The translations under genes and the position numbers were made by a program. Shown in pieces: positions 1-6,609 of a stretch of DNA of 11,188 bases. The notes below the pieces were generated by a model. The model was not told the DNA's origin. It ran no database searches and saw only the letters and a list, made by a program, of their open reading frames with translations. Numbering within the stretch: the stretch's first letter is position 1; every line of letters begins with the position of its first letter. The DNA comes from Bacteroidota bacterium. GTDB lineage: Bacteria; Bacteroidota; Bacteroidia; Flavobacteriales_D; Crocinitomicaceae. Location of the stretch: NCBI GenBank assembly GCA_018825925.1, contig JAHKAT010000264.1, positions 1 to 11,188 on the forward strand. The letters run 5' to 3'.

Positions 1-1
1 A

Positions 2-223
2 AGGGTTGCCGTTGCTAGAGCCCTTATTAATCAACCTAAAATAATTTTTGCAGACGAACCTTCTGGAAATTTAGACTCACAAAATTCCGAGGCACTGCAT
101 CAACTATTTTTTGACTTACGACAAGAGTTTGGCTACACCTTCGTTATTGTCACACACAACGAAAAATTAGCCGAAATGGCCGATAGAAAACTCGTTATGA
201 AAGATGGACAGTTTCTATCCTAA
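2..223 (+). CDS. lolD: ABC transporter ATP-binding protein, LolD-like (3' fragment)
   Basis: This is the C-terminal 73 residues of an ABC ATPase; the 5' part, with Walker A and most of the signature motif, lies left of the window. The fragment opens with RVAVARAL, the end of the signature helix. It continues with Walker B and the D-loop (IIFADEPSGNLD) and the H-loop (VTHN), and ends with the short KDGQFLS tail. The ADEPSGNLD wording and short C-terminus are typical of the LolD/MacB/FtsE type. Bacteroidota LolD proteins energise release of outer-membrane lipoproteins from the inner membrane together with LolC/E; this assignment follows from family resemblance, and a MacB-like efflux or FtsE-like role cannot be excluded from a fragment. 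The stop lies 20 bases inside the next gene, so the two are probably co-transcribed and translationally coupled. Confidence 0.85.
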   Translation, partial: RVAVARALINQPKIIFADEPSGNLDSQNSEALHQLFFDLRQEFGYTFVIVTHNEKLAEMADRKLVMKDGQFLS

Positions 224-986
224 TCATACTGAAAATCAATTAAAAGAATTACTTGATTTAAAGTACAAACACTACTGCACCCCCGATTTTTTACCAGAAG
301 ACCCACTTGGATTAGTTCATGAATTTACAAATCCAGCAGACCAAGAAATTATCGGCCTATTAGTTGCAACCATCGCTTGGGGCAATCGAAAATCCATCAT
401 CAATAGTGGTCGAAAAATCATTGAAATATTAGGTAGCTCTCCCTTGGAGTTTGTTCTAAATCACACTGAAAAAGATCTATCTAAAATAAACTTTGTTCAC
501 CGAACATTTCAAAAAGACGATTTAATCTTATTTTTAAAAAAACTACAAGAAAACTATAGAGCTTCCAATACCTTAGAATCTAAATTTATAACACATCCAG
601 ATATTTTTGGTTCAATGGGTCGAATTGTTTCATTTCGCGATTGGTTTTTTGAAGATGACCCACAAACAAGAACAAGTAAACACGTTGCAAATCCTTTGAA
701 AAAGTCTTCTGCCAAAAGGCTGAATATGTATTTGCGTTGGATGTGTCGATCGAACAAAGAAGGAGTGGATTTAGGTATTTGGAAAAACATTCACACTTCA
801 GAACTTTCTATTCCTTTAGATATCCATACAGGAAACGTAGCACGCAAACTAGGTTTTGTCGAACGAACACAAAACGACTCTATTACTTTGGGTGAAATAA
901 TGTCTAAACTCAGAGTGTTTGACCCTATCGACCCCAGTAAATATGATTTCGCATTGTTTGGGCTCGGAATAAGCAAGGAAATTTAA
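204..986 (+). CDS. TIGR02757 / DUF2400 family protein
   Basis: The 260-residue protein has the usual length of the TIGR02757 (DUF2400) family, which is common in Bacteroidota and has no firm biochemical function. Recognisable blocks are LLDLKYKHY (16-24), ATIAWGNRKSIINSGRK (55-71), RLNMYLRWMCR (172-182), VDLGIWK (188-194), IPLDIHTGNVARKLGF (203-218) and KYDFALFGLG (246-255). The RLNMYLRWM and PLDIHTGNVARKLG blocks recall helix-hairpin-helix DNA glycosylases of the OGG/AGOG type, which suggests a DNA-repair-like fold; this is inference only. The ATG at 204 lies inside the upstream ABC gene and is kept because the family N-terminus (LKELLDLKY) follows after a short leader. The protein stops right after the conserved FGLG block. 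A 19-codon open stretch in the next frame follows and may be a lost tail. Confidence 0.85.
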   Translation: MDSFYPNHTENQLKELLDLKYKHYCTPDFLPEDPLGLVHEFTNPADQEIIGLLVATIAWGNRKSIINSGRKIIEILGSSPLEFVLNHTEKDLSKINFVHRTFQKDDLILFLKKLQENYRASNTLESKFITHPDIFGSMGRIVSFRDWFFEDDPQTRTSKHVANPLKKSSAKRLNMYLRWMCRSNKEGVDLGIWKNIHTSELSIPLDIHTGNVARKLGFVERTQNDSITLGEIMSKLRVFDPIDPSKYDFALFGLGISKEI

Positions 987-1050
987 AGGATTTTCTGAAG
1001 AAGAATTTACGAAACATAGCCGAATTCCCTTAAAGTTTTTTTGAAAACAC

Positions 1051-1058
1051 TAAATTTG
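1051..1058 (+). promoter_or_regulatory. TAnnTTTG -7 promoter element for the polyamine operon
   Basis: TAAATTTG matches the Bacteroidota primary sigma factor -7 consensus TAnnTTTG exactly. It ends 27 bases before the ATG at 1086, leaving an A-rich leader of about 20 bases, as is usual in the phylum. No clear TTTG -33 element sits at the expected 19-21 base spacing; the nearest TTTG (1039-1042) is too close. It lies inside what would be coding sequence if translation began at the TTG at 1041, so it supports the later start. Confidence 0.55.
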
Positions 1059-1085
1059 CGTGCACAAAAAAATTTAAATAAGGAA

Positions 1086-2378
1086 ATGAGTACAGCACTT
1101 GGAAACCACATCTTGGTGGAGTTTATGAATTGCGACCCAAAAATCATGAATGATGTAGCGGGAATTGAGAGAGATATGCTGGCTGCAGCGCAGAAAGCTG
1201 GAGCAACTGTGATTAATTCTACCTTCCACCATTTTTCACCCTATGGTGTTTCTGGTGTGGTGGTTATCCAGGAAAGTCATTTAGCGATACATACTTGGCC
1301 AGAATACGGTTATGCAGCAGTTGATTTATTCACTTGTGGAGAAATGGATGCTTGGATTTCTTTTGATATGTTGAAAGATTGCTTTAAGGCAAAAACATAT
1401 TCGGCAATAGAAATTAAACGTGGATCTGTTAATTTACTAACGCGAAATGACTTTGACATGACCACTATGCGTCAAAAAGCACAAGAAACAGGTGATGCAT
1501 GGAAAAATCCAGACTTTTATACACGTAATGTTTGGTTCACGGATAAAGATGAAAACCAAGCTCTTTCCTTGCGTTTTACAGGAGAAGTATTTTATGATGT
1601 TCAAAGTCCTTACCAACGTGTGAGAATTTTAGAGTCGTATAAATACGGTAAAATGCTTGCTCTCGACGATATGGTGATGACAACGATTGATGATGAATTT
1701 CATTATCACGAAATGATTTCTCACCCCGCTATGTTTACTCTAGGAAACGCTAAAAACATATTAGTTATTGGTGGTGGCGACGGCGGTACTGTCCGAGAAT
1801 TACTTCGACACGATTCAGTAGAAAAAGTAACGATGGTTGAAATTGATGAGGAAGTAATCAAATCTTGTAAAGAACATTTACCAGAAATTGCTGCAGCCTT
1901 CGATCATCCTAAATTAAATTTGATCGTTGACGATGGAATTGCTTTTATAAAAAATGCTGCTCCAAATTCTTATGATTTAATTATCGTTGATGGTTCTGAT
2001 CCAGTTGGTCCAGCTGAAGGTTTATTTTCAGTTGAATTTTACACAAACTGCCACAAAGCATTGAAAGATCAAGGAATTCTTGTGGCACAAGGTGAATCTC
2101 CAAAATTCAATGAAAAAGCTTTCGCAGAATTAAATAAAACATTGCAACAAATTTTTGGGGTAAATAATGCGCCTATAAGTTTATTCTTTGTACCCACCTA
2201 CCCTACTGGAATGTGGAGTTTCCAATATGGAATCAAAGGAAATCATCACCCCAAATCGATTAGTAATACAGAAGAAATAGATCAGTTTGTTGCCTCTAAA
2301 GGATTGCGTTACTATAACTCTGATGTCCATATTGGAAGTTTCGCTACCCCTAATTTTGTAAAAGAATTGGTGAAATAA
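1086..2378 (+). CDS. S-adenosylmethionine decarboxylase / spermidine synthase fusion (SpeD-SpeE)
   Basis: The 430-residue protein joins two sequential polyamine enzymes. The N-terminal ~120 residues are a bacterial pyruvoyl AdoMet decarboxylase (SpeD). The motif QESHLAIHTWPE contains the Glu63-Ser64 self-cleavage site, whose Ser becomes the pyruvoyl group. His69 and Cys84 (in FTCG) sit where the processing His and catalytic Cys of Thermotoga SpeD lie, offset by one. After a linker (~120-145) follows a spermidine synthase: LALDD, DEFHYHEM, the nucleotide-binding GGGDGG (229-234), VEID, VDDG, and the catalytic VDGSDPVGPAEGLF block. The product should decarboxylate AdoMet and pass the aminopropyl group to putrescine in the cytosol. 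An alternative TTG start at 1041 would add 15 residues absent from SpeD and would cover the promoter motif, so ATG 1086 is preferred. The Gln normally in the LDGxxQTT block is Met here. The stop directly abuts the next ATG. Confidence 0.93.
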   Translation: MSTALGNHILVEFMNCDPKIMNDVAGIERDMLAAAQKAGATVINSTFHHFSPYGVSGVVVIQESHLAIHTWPEYGYAAVDLFTCGEMDAWISFDMLKDCFKAKTYSAIEIKRGSVNLLTRNDFDMTTMRQKAQETGDAWKNPDFYTRNVWFTDKDENQALSLRFTGEVFYDVQSPYQRVRILESYKYGKMLALDDMVMTTIDDEFHYHEMISHPAMFTLGNAKNILVIGGGDGGTVRELLRHDSVEKVTMVEIDEEVIKSCKEHLPEIAAAFDHPKLNLIVDDGIAFIKNAAPNSYDLIIVDGSDPVGPAEGLFSVEFYTNCHKALKDQGILVAQGESPKFNEKAFAELNKTLQQIFGVNNAPISLFFVPTYPTGMWSFQYGIKGNHHPKSISNTEEIDQFVASKGLRYYNSDVHIGSFATPNFVKELVK

Positions 2379-3431
2379 ATGAGTGCTTTTGATCCAAATG
2401 ACATTGCAATAGCGAATGGAAATATTTTCGGTTTTCCAGTCAGTGAAAGTGATGCAGATATTATTATTATACCCGTACCATGGGACGCTACTGCGTCCTA
2501 TGGTAAAGGTACCAGCGAGGGTCCAAAAGCAATATTAGACGCTTCCTTACAATTGGATTTTTATCACCACCAATTGAAGAACGCTTATGAAATCAAGGTT
2601 TTTATGACTGCCATTTCACAAGAATGGAAGGACATTAATGATGATCTGTGCAACAAATGTTTGGATTATATTGAATTCCTAGAAAATGGCGGCGATCTTG
2701 ATCAAAACGCTCACTTTAAAGCAATTGTTGATGAAATCAATGAGGCGCATCACGCATTAAAAACCAATTTAAGACAACGTATTGATGAATTTCATTCGAA
2801 GGGAAAAATGGTCGCTGTTCTTGGAGGAGAGCATAGTACACCACTAGCTTTGATTGAAAGTTTAGATTCTAAAAATGAGTCTTTTGGTATTTTGCAAATT
2901 GATGCCCATGCAGATTTGAGAGATTCTTATGAATCGTTTAGCCAGTCGCATGCCAGCATTATGTTCAACGTTCTTGAAAACTGTCCGAACATGACCAAAT
3001 TGGTGCAAGTTGGTATACGCGATATTGCTCCTAGTGAAGTTGATTTAATTACAAATTCAAAAGGTCGAATTAAAACTTTTTTTGATTGGGATTTAAAACA
3101 AGCCCAATTTGAGGGAAAAAATTGGTCGAGCTTAGTACAAGACATTATTGCTGAACTTCCTCAAAAAGTTTATATATCCTTCGACATTGATGGCCTTCGC
3201 CCCTATTTATGTCCGAATACGGGAACACCGGTTATAGGGGGTTTTGAGCTTGAAGAAATAAACTATTTATTTTTTAAATTATTAGAATCAGGTCGCGAAT
3301 TAATTGGATTTGATTTAAACGAAGTATCACCAGCTACAGACAATGAGTGGGATGCCAATGTTGGAGCAAGAGCTTTATGGAATTTGGTGGTTTTAGCGCA
3401 AAAGCAGTTAGATAAAGAAGAGAAAAAATGA
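2379..3431 (+). CDS. agmatinase/arginase-family ureohydrolase (probable putrescine-forming agmatinase)
   Basis: This 350-residue member of the arginase superfamily hydrolyses a guanidino substrate with a Mn2+ pair. Visible metal ligands are His152 (GGEH), Asp175, His177 and Asp179 (DAHAD), and Asp269 and Asp271 (SFDIDG). The PWD block at 34-36, QSHAS (His191) and NEVSPATD (Glu315) are further family landmarks. It is about 45 residues longer than a typical agmatinase because of extra charged helical sequence at ~70-140 before GGEH. The usual Asp three residues after Asp271 (DGLDP) is Arg274. Its ATG follows the stop of the SpeD-SpeE gene with no gap, so it is translationally coupled; an agmatinase supplying putrescine to SpeE is the simplest reading. 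Arginase, formimidoylglutamase or guanidine hydrolase activity remains possible, since the specificity residues do not decide the matter by eye. Confidence 0.88.
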   Translation: MSAFDPNDIAIANGNIFGFPVSESDADIIIIPVPWDATASYGKGTSEGPKAILDASLQLDFYHHQLKNAYEIKVFMTAISQEWKDINDDLCNKCLDYIEFLENGGDLDQNAHFKAIVDEINEAHHALKTNLRQRIDEFHSKGKMVAVLGGEHSTPLALIESLDSKNESFGILQIDAHADLRDSYESFSQSHASIMFNVLENCPNMTKLVQVGIRDIAPSEVDLITNSKGRIKTFFDWDLKQAQFEGKNWSSLVQDIIAELPQKVYISFDIDGLRPYLCPNTGTPVIGGFELEEINYLFFKLLESGRELIGFDLNEVSPATDNEWDANVGARALWNLVVLAQKQLDKEEKK

Positions 3432-3922
3432 TAAAAAAAGTTTCCCTTGCTTTTCTATTTTTGTGCATTGCCGTTTTGATTTTCGGTGTTTTACAAGTGT
3501 TTATATTTGAAAAATACTTGGAGAGCATAGTCTATTTCTATTTTGGAACTAGCTCATTACTTATGTTTTGTTTCTTTCAACTGATTAAAGACTTAAGACA
3601 ACCTCTAAAAAGTATTTTGCTTCTTTTTTTAAGTCTATTTTATATTTACATTATTCTAGGTTGGATTTTTCCCGATTTACTGAAAATGTTTGGACAAAAT
3701 GTATTGATACTATTCGTAGGTTATTGCTGGGTTTTACTAAACCATAAAGTTTTTGTCAATCAACCATTTAGATGGTTTTATCAGATTTTTCCTTTGATAG
3801 GCTGTGTTAGTCTATTTATTGGACTTAATATACCTACTGCTAGTTTGCAGTTTTACTACATCAGTATTTTTCTATTTAGCTTACAAACCATTTACAGTGT
3901 TTTTCACTTGGTGAAAAGCTAA
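3428..3922 (+). CDS. small polytopic membrane protein of unknown function
   Basis: I do not recognise this 164-residue protein. It is very hydrophobic, with about six possible membrane segments at roughly 5-27, 31-51, 62-80, 90-107, 118-134 and 138-160. The joining loops are short; charged residues are few (KDLRQ at 54-58, NHK at 105-107, LVKS at the C-terminus). No signal sequence, catalytic motif or transporter signature is apparent. Its ATG overlaps the stop of the ureohydrolase gene as ATGA, so it is almost certainly co-translated with the polyamine genes. A role in polyamine or agmatine movement is conceivable but rests only on position. The 3' end overlaps the stop codon of the convergent NlpC/P60 gene by four bases. 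Confidence 0.8.
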   Translation: MIKKVSLAFLFLCIAVLIFGVLQVFIFEKYLESIVYFYFGTSSLLMFCFFQLIKDLRQPLKSILLLFLSLFYIYIILGWIFPDLLKMFGQNVLILFVGYCWVLLNHKVFVNQPFRWFYQIFPLIGCVSLFIGLNIPTASLQFYYISIFLFSLQTIYSVFHLVKS

Positions 3923-4794
3923 TCATTTAGAAACTTTCCATAACCTGTAATACGTTTTTTCCAATATGCGGAGTTGCTAACGTCTGTAATCACAATACCT
4001 TGTGAAGACGAAGAGTGTATCATTTTCAATGGTTCACTTGCGTTTGATAAAACTATACCCACATGGCTCACACCACCTCCATGTGAAAAAAACACCAAAT
4101 CTCCCGGTTTTAAATTTTTCTCTTTTATTTTTTCTGATTTATCGTATTGATCTGCCGCTCTTCTTGGCAGTTGAATTTTCGCGCTATTATAAACATAGGA
4201 AGTAAAACCACTGCAATCAAATCCTTTAGGTGTCACCCCGGCCCATAAATATGGAGTCCCAATGAGTGTTTGAGCAAAAGTAATTAACTCACCGCGAGAG
4301 CCTGAAATTGTAATCAAATTTTGTTTTGTGCTTGTCCCCTTTTTATCATCGATGTTTGGAACTCTATCAAAAAGCGTTTCTAAAACTTTTTGTAATGCGG
4401 CAGATTCTTCAGCTCTGCCCATTCTTTCCAAATCCGACCCCCATTGATATAAATCCTCCTTAAGAGATGAAACTTCAAAAATATGTGCCAATAGGACCTT
4501 CTTTCCATCGTTGGAATTTTTAACCAACTCAAAAAGTTTTTCTGCTTCTTGCATTGCGTTTTGATTTCTACGAAACCAACGATCATTCTGTGCTAATTGA
4601 AACAAGGATAGACTTTTGTAAAATTTTGGCAACAACGAAAAGTCATAATCTGGTTTGTTAATTAACCGATTTGCCTTCCACAACACCAATTTATAGTGCT
4701 CTTGTGCATATAAAATTTCCAATTGATCAAATTCACGGATTTGTGATTGGTAACCAAATGGTATTAAAAATAAAGAAAATAAAAATAGCCTCAC
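3919..4794 (-). CDS. secreted NlpC/P60 family cell-wall endopeptidase
   Basis: The 291-residue protein has an N-terminal signal peptide (hydrophobic residues 2-14, likely cut near YQS-Q) and a C-terminal NlpC/P60 domain from about 168. Catalytic Cys194 lies in GFDCSGF, the base His244 in SHVGIV, and His260 (MIHSSS) is the likely third polar residue; PYLWAG and LKPGDLVFF are family blocks. Such enzymes cleave peptidoglycan stem peptides, typically D-Glu-mDAP bonds, in the periplasm. Residues 20-150 form a mainly helical region with repeated A/L/Y and Q/K patterns, like degenerate tetratricopeptide-type repeats rather than an SH3b domain. The start is GTG (4792-4794): an in-frame stop lies upstream with no ATG between, and the next Met is residue 81. 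A weak minus-strand TAnnTTT motif lies about 28 bases upstream (4822-4829). It diverges from the protease gene. Confidence 0.9.
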   Translation of the reverse strand: MRLFLFSLFLIPFGYQSQIREFDQLEILYAQEHYKLVLWKANRLINKPDYDFSLLPKFYKSLSLFQLAQNDRWFRRNQNAMQEAEKLFELVKNSNDGKKVLLAHIFEVSSLKEDLYQWGSDLERMGRAEESAALQKVLETLFDRVPNIDDKKGTSTKQNLITISGSRGELITFAQTLIGTPYLWAGVTPKGFDCSGFTSYVYNSAKIQLPRRAADQYDKSEKIKEKNLKPGDLVFFSHGGGVSHVGIVLSNASEPLKMIHSSSSQGIVITDVSNSAYWKKRITGYGKFLND

Positions 4795-4975
4795 GATTCT
4801 ACAATATTCTTCGAAATAACAAAAAACTATCTTAGCAATATTGAAAAACCATTAAAAGATTCAACAAAGCTCTGTGTATTAAGGAAAGTTAGAATTAACA
4901 TTATTTATTCAACTCATTTCGTTTTGGCTTGAATCTAGAAACCATTCTTCGTATTTTTAATAAAAATTTTAATAC
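4795..4975. other. divergent intergenic region between the NlpC/P60 and S41 protease genes
   Basis: This 181-base A+T-rich stretch is the longest gene-free piece of the window and separates two divergent envelope genes, so it should hold a promoter for each. I see only imperfect Bacteroidota elements. On the plus strand, TTG at 4929-4931 is followed 20 bases later by TATTTTTA (4952-4959). On the minus strand, TAGTTTTT is read from 4829 down to 4822. No terminator, small ORF or RNA structure is evident; a short CAATATTG palindrome lies near 4836-4843. Confidence 0.5.
4929..4959 (+). promoter_or_regulatory. possible promoter of the S41 protease gene
   Basis: TTG (4929-4931) and TATTTTTA (4952-4959) are separated by 20 bases, the usual distance between the -33 and -7 elements in Bacteroidota. 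The -7 box lacks the final G of TAnnTTTG. Transcription would begin about 10 bases before the ATG at 4976, giving a short leader. In such A+T-rich DNA this match could be chance. Confidence 0.3.
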
Positions 4976-6586
4976 ATGATAAATTCCTTTTTAAAAATTC
5001 ACTTTGCCGTTGCAACCGTCCTATTCATTTCCTTTGTTTCAAATGCTCAAAAATCTGAAGTTAATTCTGGTTATAAAATTGGTGAAATAATAGATCAAAT
5101 CAATCGTTTTTATGTCGATGAAGTGAATGAGAAAGAGTTGACCGAAAAAGCGATCGTTGCCTTGTTAGAGCAACTCGACCCTCACTCTTCATATATTCCA
5201 AAGGAAGAAGTTGAGGATGCCAATGAAAAAATCAATGGAAGTTTTGTTGGTATAGGCATTCGTTTTCAAATACTTAAGGATACATTGGTTGTTGTGCAAA
5301 CAATTCCTGGCGGTCCTTCGGAGAAAGTTGGGATTTTGGCAGGTGATAAAATTGTGATCATAGAATCTGAGAACATTGCAGGTGTTGGTTTAAAGAACAG
5401 TCAAGTCCGAGAAAAATTACTCGGTGAAAAAGGAACCAAAGTGAAAATTGAAATAGTACGAAGTGGCACCAAAAAGACTCAAACCTTCACTATAACAAGA
5501 GATAAAATCCCTGTTTTTTCAGTAGATACCTATTACATGGTCACTCCAGAGATCGGCTACATAAAACTAAACAGTTTTTCAAGAACCACCTTAGAAGAAT
5601 TAGAAACTGGTTTGGCTAGTTTGAAAGCCCAAGGAATGCAAAATCTAGTATTCGATCTTCAAGGAAACGGTGGAGGATTGCTTTATGCAGCTCAAAAAGT
5701 TGCTGATTTATTTTTAACTGATGATAAACTAGTAGTTTATTCTGAAGGAAAATCACAACCGCGTAGCGATTTAAAATCAGGTGAAATTGGCCCTTGGGAA
5801 AAAGGCAAAATGATAATTTTAACGGACGAATATACTGCTTCAGCGAGTGAAATAGTTTCTGGAGCGATACAAGATTGGGATCGTGGTTTAATCGTTGGCA
5901 GACGAACTTTTGGAAAAGGCTTGGTGCAACGACCAATTAATTTGTCAGATGGGTCTCAAATACGCTTGACCATTGCGCGCTACTACACGCCTTCTGGTCG
6001 CTTTATTCAAAAACCTTATGACGATGTGAATGAATATCGAAAAGATTTGACTCAGAGATATTTAAATGGTGAGTTTACTAATTTAGACAGCATCAAATTA
6101 CCCGATTCGCTGAAGCATAACACTTTAATTACGAAGCGTACAGTTTATTCTGGTGGAGGTATAATGCCAGATATTTTTGTTCCGTTAGACACAACTCAAA
6201 TAACTGACTTATATAGAGTTATGGCCAGAGGAGGATATTTTAATTCCTTTGTACTCACTTACTTGCAACAAAATCGTAGAAAGTTAGAAAAAGAATATCC
6301 CAATTTTGAAAAGTTCAAATCAACCTTTCAGATTACGGAAAATTTAGAGAAGGAATTTTTGAATTATATAGCGAAAGAGAATAAAGAATTCAAAGTAAAC
6401 ACTGAAGAACTAGCACAATCAAAACAGTTAATCGATTCTAGATTAAAGGCAACTTTCGCGCAAGATTTATGGGGGACTTCAGAGTTTTACCAGATTTATA
6501 ACGACAATAATGAAATTTTGCAAAAAGCCATTAAGATTTTAAATGAAAAGGAATACGATCAAATGAAGTTGGCTGAATTAAAATAG
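4976..6586 (+). CDS. S41 family C-terminal processing peptidase (CtpA/Prc-like), secreted
   Basis: The 536-residue protein is a periplasmic serine protease with a Ser/Lys dyad. It has a signal peptide (hydrophobic core 10-21, likely cut after SNA at 24) and a helical N-terminal region (~35-85, including LLEQLDPHSSYIP). A PDZ domain follows at ~88-170 (FVGIGI, PGGPSEKVGILAGDKI). The S41 catalytic domain spans ~180-350: GYIKLNSF, FDLQGNGGG, then Ser289 in DEYTASASEI and Lys314 in TFGKGLVQ. The 25-residue Ser-Lys spacing equals that of E. coli Prc. A Bacteroidota-type C-terminal extension of about 185 residues follows, mostly helical and charged. Such enzymes trim C-termini of envelope proteins or degrade them by tail recognition. 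The DUF1573 lipoprotein gene starts 23 bases downstream, so the two probably share a transcript ending at the terminator near 7145-7179. Confidence 0.95.
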   Translation: MINSFLKIHFAVATVLFISFVSNAQKSEVNSGYKIGEIIDQINRFYVDEVNEKELTEKAIVALLEQLDPHSSYIPKEEVEDANEKINGSFVGIGIRFQILKDTLVVVQTIPGGPSEKVGILAGDKIVIIESENIAGVGLKNSQVREKLLGEKGTKVKIEIVRSGTKKTQTFTITRDKIPVFSVDTYYMVTPEIGYIKLNSFSRTTLEELETGLASLKAQGMQNLVFDLQGNGGGLLYAAQKVADLFLTDDKLVVYSEGKSQPRSDLKSGEIGPWEKGKMIILTDEYTASASEIVSGAIQDWDRGLIVGRRTFGKGLVQRPINLSDGSQIRLTIARYYTPSGRFIQKPYDDVNEYRKDLTQRYLNGEFTNLDSIKLPDSLKHNTLITKRTVYSGGGIMPDIFVPLDTTQITDLYRVMARGGYFNSFVLTYLQQNRRKLEKEYPNFEKFKSTFQITENLEKEFLNYIAKENKEFKVNTEELAQSKQLIDSRLKATFAQDLWGTSEFYQIYNDNNEILQKAIKILNEKEYDQMKLAELK

Positions 6587-6609
6587 TTTTCACAATTCAA
6601 AATTAAGAT

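Noticed and set aside
3901..3917. Perfect inverted repeat TTTTCAC-TTG-GTGAAAA at the end of the membrane-protein gene, next to the NlpC/P60 stop
   Set aside because: It could form a 7-bp hairpin, but it is A/U-rich, has a 3-base loop, and has no T run downstream on either strand, so I do not call it a terminator.
5616..5936. 106-codon minus-strand open frame inside the S41 protease gene
   Set aside because: It is antisense to the conserved catalytic domain (Ser289/Lys314 region), with no recognisable motif and no start context.
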